NCBI GenBank assembly: GCA_021792815.1
Contig: JAJYTX010000001.1
Location: forward strand, 11,914 to 75,913
Origin: Pseudomonadota bacterium
GTDB taxonomy: Bacteria > Pseudomonadota > Gammaproteobacteria > Steroidobacterales > Steroidobacteraceae
Direction: 5' to 3'
Length of the DNA: 64,000 nucleotides
In this document: positions 48,699-57,894 of the stretch, piece by piece
Layout of the letters: every line of letters begins with the position of its first letter
Numbering within the stretch: position 1 is the first letter of the stretch
Position numbers and translations under genes: made by a program
The notes under the pieces: model-generated
Database searches by the model: none
Seen by the model: the letters and a program-made list of their open reading frames with translations, nothing else
What the model was told of the DNA's origin: nothing

Positions 48699-49164
48699 CC
48701 CGCCGGTGAGGGTGGCGCGGGCGGCCGCTCCCTCGCGCGGGTTCACGCTGATCGAGCTGATGGTCACCATTGCCATCATCGGGATCCTGTCCGCCATCGC
48801 GATTCCGGCTTATCGGTCCTATGTGGAGCGCTCCGATCGCACCGATGCCACCACGGCGCTGTTCAACGATGCGCAGCTCCTGCAGCGCTGCTACTCGCAG
48901 ACGTATGACTACCAGAACTGCCTTACGGCGACGGCGCCGACCGGCGTGACGGGAGTGGCCGCCGGTCCGATCGCCTCGCCGGAAGGCTACTACGACATCA
49001 CCGTGGACCCGACCGCGGCCGATGCGTACACGATCACGGCCATCCCGGCGGCGAATTCCCCGCAAACATCCGACATGGAGTGCACGAGCTTCACGCTTGC
49101 CAACACCGGGGCGCAGACCTCGACCGGAACCGCCACGAGTCAGACCTGCTGGGGAAGTGACTAG
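48679..49164 (+). CDS. pilE: PilE-type minor pilin
   Basis: 161 residues: [31 protein letters not shown] with the conserved Glu5, then [20 protein letters not shown] and a C-terminal disulfide pair, as in PilE minor pilins at the end of such operons. The ATG at 48679 overlaps the preceding gene. Confidence 0.92.
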   Translation: MQPGAASPPVRVARAAAPSRGFTLIELMVTIAIIGILSAIAIPAYRSYVERSDRTDATTALFNDAQLLQRCYSQTYDYQNCLTATAPTGVTGVAAGPIASPEGYYDITVDPTAADAYTITAIPAANSPQTSDMECTSFTLANTGAQTSTGTATSQTCWGSD

Positions 49165-49230
49165 GCTGTGCGGCCTCGGGGGGCGCCGGCCGTTGCCGCG
49201 GTCCCGCTTCGTAGCCGCGCCCGCCGCGGC

Positions 49231-50149
49231 TCAGGAAGCCTCTGAGGGCTGCCGGCCTTGGGCGCCGCGCTTGCCCTGGTTGCGCCTGAACACCTCGATG
49301 CACCCCCTCGGGCAGGGGCTGCCCTCCCCGGCTGCGACCGGTATGAACACCCTGCCGGTGCGCGCATCGGCGGCGACCGAGTGCGCGTGGGGTCCCCTCG
49401 GCAGGTTCCCGCGCCAGCGGTCATCGAGGGGGTCGGTCACGGCGGGCACCGCTTCGCCGGGGTTCGCGACCGCGGCGAGGTAGTCGCGATGGGATCCCGG
49501 GTCGGACCAGACCTCATCCGAGCCGCCTACGGGAAGGTCCGCGACGATTCGGCCCCCGGGTGCTCAGGAGGAGCGAGTGCGCGGGGAAGCCCGCCGCCAC
49601 CCCATCGTCGCTGCAGCCGAGCAGCAGATGGTGGTGCGGTCCCAGTGCGAGCCCGGCGGGCATGCAGCGCGAGACGGGCAGGGAGCGCAGGAGCTTGCGG
49701 GTGCGCGGATTGGTCACCGCCCCGTGCGCCTTGATGTGATCGAGCTCGGGAATGAACAGGTAGATGAGCCCGGAGGCCGGGTCCCACACCGGCTGCTCGG
49801 CGCCCTCGGTGGCCCGCGTGAGCAGCAGAGTGAGCAGCAGACGCCCGAGGAGCTTGCGGGTGCGGGGGCGGAGAGGAAGCTCACGAAAGGCGGATCATCC
49901 CCCCTCGCGCGCCCGAGAAAGGCCCCCGTGGCGGCGTCGAAGAAGTCGAGGCCGCGGTTGGAGCGGTCCGAGAGCGCATGGACGCCGCCGGAATTGACAA
50001 AACCGATGTCGAATACCCCGAGCGGCTTGCCGGGCACGTACCGCTCGCCCAGCCGCTCGAGGCCCGCGCCAGGGGTGGCCCTGGGCGGCGGTGCAGATCA
50101 GAGATAGGATGGCGTACCAGAGAAGCGGCAGCCGGGCGTTGATCGGCAT
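49231..50149 (-). pseudogene. Frameshifted secreted beta-propeller (YncE-like) protein
   Basis: Read on the minus strand, four collinear pieces in changing frames reconstruct one protein: a signal peptide from 50149 (MPINARLPLLWYAILSLIC), then LERLGERYVPGKPLGVFDIG (near 50060), EQPVWDPASGLIYLFIPELD (near 49800), SLPVSRCMPAGLALGPHHHL, VADLPVGGSDEVW (near 49525) and PHAHSVAADARTGRVFIPVA (near 49370). At least three frame changes are needed, around 50075, 49810-49880 and 49545. The join LGRARGDDPPFVSF suggests an internal deletion too. Intact relatives that I recall are longer repeat proteins with the same landmarks in order. It lies convergent to pilE. Confidence 0.75.
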
Positions 50150-50315
50150 GGGGGAGACCTTGCCGGTGAGACCGATGTGGGCACGCTGGCCGCAATTGCT
50201 GACCAAGTCCTGACGTGATCGCCTCGGACTTGAAACCGCACTCTCCGGCCCCACCACTGCCGGAACCGAACCCTTTCCCGCGGGTCGAACCTGCGGACTT
50301 TTACCGGAGCGCACC

Positions 50316-50717
50316 ATGGATTACCAGACCGCGGAAAACCAAGCCATCCAGCTGCAGAATCAGGCCAACCAGGTCACCCAGGAGTTCAAGGAGCTGGCCG
50401 ACAAACTGCAGTCCAAAGTGACCGATCCCTCGCTCTCGCGCGAGCTCCTGCTCGATCTGCGGGAGGCTGCGGTCGCCATCCAGCAGCAGAATCAGTCCTC
50501 GGTCGCACTCATCCAGCAGATGGCCGAGTACATCCATTCGCTCGAGACGCACCTCACCTCCCAGCCCCAGCAGACCTACCAGACCCGCGGCTGGTCCCAG
50601 CAGCCCTATGCCGGCTCCGGCGGCGGCTTCATGGGCAACGTCATGTCCGGCCTCGGCATGGGCGCGGGCTTCGGGCTCGCGAGCGATCTGGTCGGCAGCC
50701 TCTTCAGCATGTTCTAA
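50316..50717 (+). CDS. Orphan coiled-coil protein with C-terminal glycine-zipper
   Basis: 133 residues, not recognised. Residues 1-90 are a Gln/Leu-rich coiled coil (QLQNQANQVTQEFKELADKL). A Gln/Tyr/Trp linker (SQQPYAGSG) leads to a glycine-zipper-like C-terminus GFMGNVMSGLGMGAGFG. No signal peptide. A similar motif occurs in the unrelated membrane protein at 59849-60646. It is flanked by the pseudogene and the distal TonB receptor gene. Confidence 0.65.
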   Translation: MDYQTAENQAIQLQNQANQVTQEFKELADKLQSKVTDPSLSRELLLDLREAAVAIQQQNQSSVALIQQMAEYIHSLETHLTSQPQQTYQTRGWSQQPYAGSGGGFMGNVMSGLGMGAGFGLASDLVGSLFSMF

Positions 50718-50735
50718 CGGGGCGAGCCTCGTCCG

Positions 50736-50765
50736 CTCCGATGGGCCCGCGGGGGATCATCGGAG
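50736..50765. terminator. Hairpin between convergent genes
   Basis: CTCCGATG (50736-50743) pairs with CATCGGAG (50758-50765) across a 14-nt GC-rich loop. It lies just after the orphan coiled-coil gene and overlaps the stop of the convergent TonB receptor gene. There is no T-run, so factor-independent termination is doubtful. Confidence 0.35.
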
Positions 50766-53630
50766 CTTCCAGGTGAGATCGAGCCCGGCGGTGAGGGGCG
50801 GGTTGACCGTGTAGCGGGTGAATGCCGCCGTCTGCAGGTCGATCTGCGGCTGTGGATCGAGCAGCACCCGCACGTTCGTCAGATTGTCGACGAACAGCGC
50901 CGCCTTCCAGTGCCCGCCATCGAGCCCCAGGCGCACGCTCACCAGGCTGTACGAGGGCAGGTGCACCATGTACTGGCCGATGTTCCACAGCGTGATCGTC
51001 TCCCCGTACGGCGCGTCGGTGCGCGAGCCCACGTAGTCGCACTCCAGCGAGGCGAACGCCGCGAGCCTTCCTGACAGCTCGCGCCGCCAGTTGAGGTCCG
51101 CCGCGGCCGTCACGCTCGGGATATCGGGAACCGGGGTGCCGGCGGGATAGCCGATGATGGCGCTGCCGTGGACGAAGCGGGCGTGCGTGTAGCCGGTATT
51201 CACGTGGATGGCCCAATCCCTCCCGAGCAGCGCGCGCAACTCCCCCTCCATCCCCTCGATCCGGGCGTCGGCCCCGTTGGCGGTGATTCCGAAGCCGGCG
51301 AGATTGGTGGCGAGCTGCGGATGAAGCCAGCGCTCATAATAGGCCGAGATGTCGAGTATCAGACGCCGGCGCAGGAAGGCGGATTTCTCCCCGACTTCGT
51401 AGCTCCACACCGAGTCGGAGCCGAACCGGATCGGCGCCTCGAGCAGCAGGCCGGGGTTGCAGCGGCCCGGGCCGAGGAGCTTCTCCTGCAGGCCGCACTC
51501 GTTGCCCACCAGCACGGCGTTGCTGTTGGTGGCGCGCGCCACCGGAATGGGCTGGTTCACCCCGCCCAGGCGAAAGCCCTTGGATACCGTGGCATACACC
51601 ATGTGGGCGCGGTCGAGGGTGTATTTCAGGCCTAGCTCGGGCACGGTGCCCTGGGCGCCGTTCGAGGCCGTGGTGTCGTACGGCACCCTGTTGCCCTCGA
51701 AGCCGTACACCGTGAACAGCCCGTACTCGCGGTTCGACTGGCTCAGGCTGTAGTGATAGTGGCGCAGTCCCAAGGTGGCGGTGAGATGCGGCGAGAAGCG
51801 CCAGGAGAGCTCACCGAACTGCGAGCTCTGGTTGATGTCCTGTGGCTGGTAATCGACGTAGATGTTCGGTCCCCCGAGCACCGGGGCGGCCTGGGGCGCG
51901 AGCACCCACAGATCCCACCGCGAGCGCAGATCCTGGTAGAACCAGCCTGCGAGCCACTTGAGCGCTCCGGGGCCGGTGGAGGCGAGGCGCAGCTCCTCGC
52001 TCACCTGGCGGGTGTAGTCGCGCTCGCTCGCCCCCGGAGCGCCCGGTGCGGGCCCGGTCGGGCCGAGCCCCCCCGGAGCGCCGTACACGGGGAAGCTCGC
52101 GTTGAGCGAGGCGGCGGTTTCCTCCGTGCCGTCCTGGGACACCCGGGTGTCCCGATTCCAGTAGCCGCTCGCCGAGATCACCCGCACCGCCGCCAGCCGG
52201 TACACGAGCGTGAGGCTTGCCAGAGCGAATCGGTCGCGCTGGGGCTCCGGCGTGTCGTAGATCTGCCAGTGCGCCTCGATGCGCGGCATCGACGGATGGG
52301 TCGGCGCGCCGTTGACATCGACGGCGTCGGGGCCGCCCTGGCGGGTGAGCTGGTACATCGCAAGCGGCAGGATCGAGAGGTGCGCCAAGGGCTTCCACAG
52401 CATCGAGGCGCGCACCAGATCCACCACCGTAGTGTTGACTCCGTGGATCAGTTCCTGCAGCGGCGCGGTGTAGAAGTTCGCAGGCCGTGACACCTCGGGA
52501 AAGGTGCCCGAATCGACCGCCACCGCCCCGTTCTCGATGACCCGCCGCTCGATCCAGCCGCTTTGCCGCTCGAGAGAGGCGGCGATCCGCAGCGCCGCCG
52601 AGCCGCCGAGCGGCAGGTTCACCATGCCGTTCTCGGTGCGGTTCACGCCCCCGCCCGCGACGGTGCCGGAGAGGATCGTCTCGCCGGCGGCCTCGAGCCG
52701 CCGCAGCCTCGGGGCGTTCGGCACCAGGCGGATGGTGCCGCCCATGGAGCTCGCACCATAGAGGGTGCCCTGCGGACCCCGCAGCACCTCCACGCGGTTC
52801 AGATCGTAGAGGTCGAGATCGATGAGCACCTTGCCGAGCTGCGCCGATGCCGGCGCGGACAGCGGAATCTCCCCGAGGTACAGCCCCACCATGGAAGTGT
52901 TGCCGCCGGAGGAGTTGAGGCCCCGCATCTCGAACTCGGTCTGTCCGGGTCCGGAGGTGCGCACGGCGAGACCCGCGATCGACTGGGCGAGCGAATCGAA
53001 GTCCGTGAAGCCCCGCCTCGCGATCTCCGAAGCGGTGATCGCCGTGATGCTCGCCGGGGTGCTCTGCACGGTGGTCGCTCGCTTGGTGGCGGTGACGATG
53101 ATCCGGGCCAGGTGCTCGGTCCGAGCGCGGAGCCGCCGGCGCCGCGAGCCCCACGCACGCCCGGCGGTGCGTGTGAGGCGCCGCACGGAGGGCGTCTCGG
53201 CTGCTCCCGCGGTCGTTGCGCCCGCGGGGCGCTCGGAGGACGGAGCGCGCTCACGGGGAACGACGGCGATGGCGGAGTTGCTGACCACCCGGAACGACAG
53301 GTCCGTCCCGGTGAGCAGGTGCCGCAGCGCCTGCGTGACCGTGAAATACCCCTGAAGGGCGGGCGCTCGCAGACCCCTCACGGCACGGGCCGAGGAAAGC
53401 AGCGTGACATCGGCCTGCCGCGCGAATGCGGTCAGCGCCGCGGCGAGCGGCCGCGAGCGGATGTGGAAACGATGCAGGGGCTGCGCCGCCTGCGCCCGGG
53501 AGGCGATCCATCCGATCGCGGCCAACAGCCACAGGCGGCGGATGCGCCCGCGCGGCCGTCCCCATCGGTCCGCCGCCCGGTGATTCGGGCGGCCCTCGGC
53601 GGGACGAGGCGGACTGGTGGTGCGCGGCAC
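50757..53630 (-). CDS. TonB-dependent receptor with N-terminal STN signalling domain
   Basis: 957 residues. Signal peptide near residues 28-50, STN domain about 52-125 (FHIRSRPLAAALTAFARQAD, LRHLLTGTDLSFRVVS), TonB-box/plug from about 178 (IIVTATKRATTVQSTPASIT, EVLRGPQGTLYGASSMGGTI) and a 22-strand barrel ending DLTWKLR. Closely parallel to the receptor at 53951-56557 in plug and barrel. The STN domain normally contacts a FecR-type anti-sigma regulator. The GTG start has a weak ribosome binding site. Substrate unknown. Confidence 0.9.
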   Translation of the reverse strand: MPRTTSPPRPAEGRPNHRAADRWGRPRGRIRRLWLLAAIGWIASRAQAAQPLHRFHIRSRPLAAALTAFARQADVTLLSSARAVRGLRAPALQGYFTVTQALRHLLTGTDLSFRVVSNSAIAVVPRERAPSSERPAGATTAGAAETPSVRRLTRTAGRAWGSRRRRLRARTEHLARIIVTATKRATTVQSTPASITAITASEIARRGFTDFDSLAQSIAGLAVRTSGPGQTEFEMRGLNSSGGNTSMVGLYLGEIPLSAPASAQLGKVLIDLDLYDLNRVEVLRGPQGTLYGASSMGGTIRLVPNAPRLRRLEAAGETILSGTVAGGGVNRTENGMVNLPLGGSAALRIAASLERQSGWIERRVIENGAVAVDSGTFPEVSRPANFYTAPLQELIHGVNTTVVDLVRASMLWKPLAHLSILPLAMYQLTRQGGPDAVDVNGAPTHPSMPRIEAHWQIYDTPEPQRDRFALASLTLVYRLAAVRVISASGYWNRDTRVSQDGTEETAASLNASFPVYGAPGGLGPTGPAPGAPGASERDYTRQVSEELRLASTGPGALKWLAGWFYQDLRSRWDLWVLAPQAAPVLGGPNIYVDYQPQDINQSSQFGELSWRFSPHLTATLGLRHYHYSLSQSNREYGLFTVYGFEGNRVPYDTTASNGAQGTVPELGLKYTLDRAHMVYATVSKGFRLGGVNQPIPVARATNSNAVLVGNECGLQEKLLGPGRCNPGLLLEAPIRFGSDSVWSYEVGEKSAFLRRRLILDISAYYERWLHPQLATNLAGFGITANGADARIEGMEGELRALLGRDWAIHVNTGYTHARFVHGSAIIGYPAGTPVPDIPSVTAAADLNWRRELSGRLAAFASLECDYVGSRTDAPYGETITLWNIGQYMVHLPSYSLVSVRLGLDGGHWKAALFVDNLTNVRVLLDPQPQIDLQTAAFTRYTVNPPLTAGLDLTWKLR

Positions 53631-53650
53631 CTCGAAGAGTCGCTTATAGG

Positions 53651-53674
53651 TACTTGATATTACTTGATATATCA
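53651..53674. repeat. 10-bp tandem repeat and palindrome before the STN receptor gene
   Basis: TACTTGATAT occurs twice in exact tandem (53651-53660, 53661-53670), overlapping the palindrome TGATATATCA (53665-53674), about 20 bp upstream of the receptor start. The block is AT-rich within very GC-rich DNA and is a likely promoter/operator. Confidence 0.55.
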
Positions 53675-53889
53675 GTTGCAGGCAGCGACCACGACGGCAG
53701 GCCCCTCCCCCGCCCCGGCGGATTCATGCCCCTACATCGACGGAACCATGATGAGGCTCCCGCCACGCCGTTGACAAGCGCACGGCTCAGGTAAGGAGCC
53801 CCAGGCGGCCCGTGCGCGCGCCCCTCGCATGCGCTCAACGATCCTTCCGGCCCGACGGTGCGCGCGCGGGCACCGGAAGGGCTCGGCAC

Positions 53890-53910
53890 GATGCCCTCAT
53901 CGAGGGCATC
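53890..53910. terminator. Stem-loop downstream of the proximal TonB receptor
   Basis: GATGCCCTC and GAGGGCATC form a perfect 9-bp stem around a 3-nt ATC loop, about 40 nt after the receptor stop. No T-run follows, so it may be a Rho-dependent boundary or mRNA-stabilising hairpin. Confidence 0.45.
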
Positions 53911-53950
53911 GGCGCCCCTGCCGCCGCCCGCAGCGCCTCGCGTCCCGCAC

Positions 53951-56557
53951 TTACTTCCCGAAGCTGTAGCGCAGGTCCATGCCGTAGGTGATTGGCTGAT
54001 TCACGATGAAGCGCGTGTACTGCGGAATCGCAATATTGATCTGCGGCAGCGGATCGAGCAGCGTCTGCTCATTCGTCGCGTTGTCGACAAACAGCGCCGC
54101 GGTCCATTTCGCCGTGCGCACACCGGCGCGCAGATCGAGTGTTCCGTAGGACGGCAGATTGATCCGGGTCTGGCTGATGTTGTTGAGATACACCGTGACG
54201 CCGTAAGGCAGGTCGTACCGCGAACCGACATAGCTGTAGGTGGCGTTGCCGATGAACGTCATCTCGTCGGTCATGTAGTGATGGTAATTGAGCGACACCG
54301 AGCCGGTGACCTTGGGCGTATCCGGCACGGAGTATCCGGCGGGTATGCCGTCGATGGCGCTGTTGGTCAGGAACTTGCTGTGCGTGTACCCCCAGTCGGT
54401 CGCGAAATCGAATCCGTGGCCGAGTTCCGCCCGGAACGATGTCTCCATGCCGTAGATGTTGGCGTTGCCGCCGTTCACGGTGAAGCCGAAGCCGGCGATG
54501 TTCGTCGCGATCTGCGGATCCATCCACCGCTCGAAATACCACGTCATGTTGAAGAGGGCGCGGTGGTGGAAGAACTCGTTCTTGGTTCCGACCTCGTAGT
54601 CCCACACCGAGTCCGACCTGAACTGCGGCACGCCCTGTGAGTTGACGTTGGGGAAGTTCGCGAGCGCGGTGTAGGTGGTGCCCGGCTGGGTCGGCGTGGC
54701 GGAGAGTTTGGCCTGCAGGCCGCACTGCTGAATCACCACCAGCGATGAGGGCGCCCCGCAGTCCGTGGGCGTCACCGCATGGTTGTAGCCGACGAAGGGC
54801 TGGTCGGTGCCGCCCAGGCGGAATCCCTTGGCGATCGTGAGGTACACCATGTGATCGCTGTCGATCTGCCAGGTGAGGTTGAAGCGCGGATTGGTTCCGC
54901 TTGCGCTGCCCCCGGCGCTGGTGACCAGGGCCTTGGTGTTTCCGGCCACCGTCGGTGCGCCGCTCAGCAGATTCTCGAAGCCGTAGGGCGTGAAATCGCC
55001 CCACTCGGAGTTCCTCTGGGCATAGGAGTAGTGATACCAGCGCACTCCCGCCGAGGCGGTGAGGCCGTGCACGAATTCCCAGGAGATGTTGCCGAAGAAG
55101 GCGTTCTGCAGAATGGTCTGCGGCTGGTAGTCGACGTAAATATTGGCGAGGGCGCCCGCCTGCGGCATGACCGACCACATGTCCCATTCGGATTGCAGGT
55201 CCTGGTAGTAGTATCCCGCGAGCCACTGCACAGGTCCCCGTCCGGTGGAGGCGAGGCGGAACTCCTCGCTGATCTGCCTGGTGTAGTCCCGCTCCTCGAC
55301 CCCGGGGCCGAACGGGCCCGGGCCCGTCGGGCCAAGGCCGTTGCCGCCGAAGCCGTCATTGCTCGGGGACGGGTAGGGGTAGGCGGGATCGGAGGGATTG
55401 ACGTTGTAGGGATAGGCCTGCGTGGCCGACCCGAGCCCCGAGGAGCTTTCATTCTCCTCGGTGCCGTCCTGCGAGAACTGGGAGTGATTCGACCACAAGC
55501 CGGTGATCGAGGTGAGGCCGATGTCCGGTGTGACCGCGTATTCGACCTTGAAGCTCCCGAGCGTGAAGCGATCCCATTGCGGCTCGGAGGTCTGGTAGAT
55601 CTCGTAATGGCCCTTCGGATTCGGCATGGTGGGGTTGGTCGGGGAACCGTTGACGTCGACCGCGTTCGGCGCGTTGCTCGTGTCCTTCTGCCACATGATC
55701 ATCGGGATGATCGTGAGCCGGTCGTTGGGCTTGTAGAGCAGGATCGCGCGGAAGGAGTCGCCGGTCGAGGAGTTCACGCCCGTGGTCGTCGAGATGATCG
55801 GCGCGGTGTAGAAGTTGCTCGGCCGGTAACATGGGGTGCTCGCGCAGGTGTCCGACTGCACGGAGTTGTCGGCGAGCACGTAGCGGTTCAGCCAGCCGCT
55901 GCTCGAGGAGGCCGAGCCGACCAGCCTCAGGGCGACCGTCGAGCCGAGCGGCAGGTTCACCATGCCGTTTTGCGCGAAGTTGATGCCGCCTCCGGAGCCG
56001 GTGTCCGAGACGATCGTCTCCCCGGTGGCATCGTAGGTCCCGAGCTGCGGCATGGCGGGAATGAGCCGCACCGTGCCGCCCATGGAGCTCGATCCGTACA
56101 GCGTCCCCTGCGGGCCGTGCAGCACCTCCACGCGCTGCAGATCGTAGAGGTTGGGGTCGATGATCACCTTGCCGAGCTGTTCCGAGGCGGGAGCCGAGAG
56201 GGCGATGTCATCCAGGTACACCCCGACCATCGATGTGTTGCCGCCGGAGGAATTCAAGCCGCGCATCTCGTATTCGGTCTCATTGGGACCGGAGGTGCGC
56301 ATCGCAAGACCCGGAACGCCCTGCGCCAGGGTGTTGAAGTCCGTCAGGCCGCGATTGGCGATGTCGGCGGCGGTGAGCACCGTCATGCTGATCGGCGTAT
56401 CTTGCGCGAGCGTCTTGCGCTTGGTCGCGGTGACGATGACCTCGGCGAGCTCACCGGTCGGGGCCGCGCCCGGTTGAGCGGCACGCGCGACGCCGGTGAC
56501 ACTCGCTCCGAGGCTCGCCGCCACCGCCAGGGCCACCAGGTAGTTTCTGCGCATCAT
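53951..56557 (-). CDS. TonB-dependent receptor without STN domain
   Basis: 868 residues. Signal peptide (MMRRNYLVALAVAASLGASV, cleavage near ARAAQP), then directly the plug domain (VIVTATKRKTLAQDTPISMT, VEVLHGPQGTLYGSSSMGGT) and a large barrel ending MDLRYSFGK. The ATG at 56557 has GGGAG at 8 nt; two neighbouring ATGs (56554, 56563) are alternatives. Lies after fecR in the sigma/FecR/receptor cluster but lacks the domain needed to signal to FecR. Imported substrate cannot be told from sequence. Confidence 0.9.
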   Translation of the reverse strand: MMRRNYLVALAVAASLGASVTGVARAAQPGAAPTGELAEVIVTATKRKTLAQDTPISMTVLTAADIANRGLTDFNTLAQGVPGLAMRTSGPNETEYEMRGLNSSGGNTSMVGVYLDDIALSAPASEQLGKVIIDPNLYDLQRVEVLHGPQGTLYGSSSMGGTVRLIPAMPQLGTYDATGETIVSDTGSGGGINFAQNGMVNLPLGSTVALRLVGSASSSSGWLNRYVLADNSVQSDTCASTPCYRPSNFYTAPIISTTTGVNSSTGDSFRAILLYKPNDRLTIIPMIMWQKDTSNAPNAVDVNGSPTNPTMPNPKGHYEIYQTSEPQWDRFTLGSFKVEYAVTPDIGLTSITGLWSNHSQFSQDGTEENESSSGLGSATQAYPYNVNPSDPAYPYPSPSNDGFGGNGLGPTGPGPFGPGVEERDYTRQISEEFRLASTGRGPVQWLAGYYYQDLQSEWDMWSVMPQAGALANIYVDYQPQTILQNAFFGNISWEFVHGLTASAGVRWYHYSYAQRNSEWGDFTPYGFENLLSGAPTVAGNTKALVTSAGGSASGTNPRFNLTWQIDSDHMVYLTIAKGFRLGGTDQPFVGYNHAVTPTDCGAPSSLVVIQQCGLQAKLSATPTQPGTTYTALANFPNVNSQGVPQFRSDSVWDYEVGTKNEFFHHRALFNMTWYFERWMDPQIATNIAGFGFTVNGGNANIYGMETSFRAELGHGFDFATDWGYTHSKFLTNSAIDGIPAGYSVPDTPKVTGSVSLNYHHYMTDEMTFIGNATYSYVGSRYDLPYGVTVYLNNISQTRINLPSYGTLDLRAGVRTAKWTAALFVDNATNEQTLLDPLPQINIAIPQYTRFIVNQPITYGMDLRYSFGK

Positions 56558-56865
56558 GATCATGACTCCCAAGCTGTTTTTAGGAATAAGCGCTCCGGCG
56601 ACACCGGCCCGCCTCGGTCGTTGCACGGTCCCCCTCGCACGGTGCGCGGCCCAGCCCGCCCGGGGCCCCGATGCCGTGTCCGCCCAAGCCCCGCCGAGCG
56701 GGTCGGCCGGGCCTTAGCCATGACGACGAGCGAACGGGAAAAATCCGCCACTCCTTGCGCGGATCTTGTGCCAGAGCCTGGGATTGCCGGAAATACGCAT
56801 AAGCCCCATTCGTTGCTTGGACGCAACGAGCGCATGCCTGCGGTGCGCCTTGCGCTTGCGCGAGC
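56558..56865 (-). other. Leader between fecR and the proximal TonB receptor
   Basis: 308 bp without a gene. An AT-rich TTATTCCTAAAAA lies just before the receptor ribosome binding site; no clear ECF-type promoter or terminator was recognised. Confidence 0.4.
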
Positions 56866-57894
56866 CTAGCGGGGCTCGAGGAGGATTCGGTTCGGCGGGC
56901 GGTGCATGACCCGAATGGGCAAAGCGGTGGCGAGGGCCTTGAAGAACCCGGGGACATCGTTCGTCCTGAACCGCCCGCTGATGCGCAGCCGCCCGACCGC
57001 GTGCCCCTCGAGCAGGATGCGGGCGTGGGTGTATCGAGCGACCTCGGCGAGCGCCTGCGCGAGCGGCTCATCGTCAAACACCAGCGCTCCGCGGCGCCAC
57101 GCGAGATCAGCGGCGATGCGCCGGGGACTCACCGACTCCTCCCTCATGCGCTCCCCCTCGATCGACAGTCGCTCACCGGCGCTCAGGGCGCGGACCCGCT
57201 GCGGGCCGAGTGCGAGCGGGAACGGGCCGAAGCCCTGCGCGGGGCCGCTCCCGGTGCGCACTTCGACCCGCCCCTGATCGACCAGCACATCGATGCGCCG
57301 GTCGGCATGGAGCCTCACCTCGAAGCGCGTGCCGATCGCCTGGACCATCGTCTCGCCGGCGTGGACGAAGAACGGTCTCGCAGGATCGGGCGTGTCGTGG
57401 AAATGCGCCTCGCCCCGCAGCAGGTAGATGTCGCGGCGGGCGCCGCTGAAGCGGACCTCGATCCGCGTGTTGGTGTTGAGGGCGACCACCGAGCCGTCGG
57501 CGAGCCTCACGGTGCGTTCCTGTCCCACGGCGGTGGAGTATTCCTGTGTGCCGGCCATCCGGGCGAGCCACCAGGGCGAGCCGATCAGCGCCAGCGCCAG
57601 TGCCGCCGCGGCAGCCCAGCGCATCGAGGAGCGCCGGCGGGGGCTCGCGGGGCGCGTGGCGCGCGCCAGGGTGGCGATCTTCTCCCCGCGCCTGGCCTGC
57701 GAGAGCCGATCGAGCGAGCGCCAGGTCCGGTTGAGCTCCCCGAGGGCGCGGCGGTGGCGGGCATCCTGGCGCAACCAGCTCGTCAGCCGCGAGCGCTCCT
57801 CGGGAGTGAGCGCCCCGCGATCGAGCCGCCAGGTCCACGCGGCCGCCTCCTCGTCGATCTCGACCTGCGGCTTGAGCCGCACCACCCTGCTCAC
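56866..57894 (-). CDS. fecR: FecR-family transmembrane sigma regulator
   Basis: 342 residues: N-terminal DUF4880 sigma-binding region (AAAWTWRLDRGALTPEERSR), one transmembrane helix near residues 92-110, the FecR domain (YSTAVGQERTVRLADGSVVA, RIEVRFSGARRDIYLLRGEAHF) and a C-terminal STN-like domain (DEPLAQALAEVARYTHARIL). It transmits receptor occupancy to the ECF sigma factor. The start overlaps the sigma gene stop (ATGA). Confidence 0.92.
   Translation of the reverse strand: MSRVVRLKPQVEIDEEAAAWTWRLDRGALTPEERSRLTSWLRQDARHRRALGELNRTWRSLDRLSQARRGEKIATLARATRPASPRRRSSMRWAAAAALALALIGSPWWLARMAGTQEYSTAVGQERTVRLADGSVVALNTNTRIEVRFSGARRDIYLLRGEAHFHDTPDPARPFFVHAGETMVQAIGTRFEVRLHADRRIDVLVDQGRVEVRTGSGPAQGFGPFPLALGPQRVRALSAGERLSIEGERMREESVSPRRIAADLAWRRGALVFDDEPLAQALAEVARYTHARILLEGHAVGRLRISGRFRTNDVPGFFKALATALPIRVMHRPPNRILLEPR

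Larger units (their letters stand above)
53631..53950. other. Intergenic region between the two TonB receptors
   Basis: 320 bp with no gene. It contains an AT-rich repeat block near 53651-53674 and a stem-loop at 53890-53910; nothing else recognisable. Confidence 0.6.
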
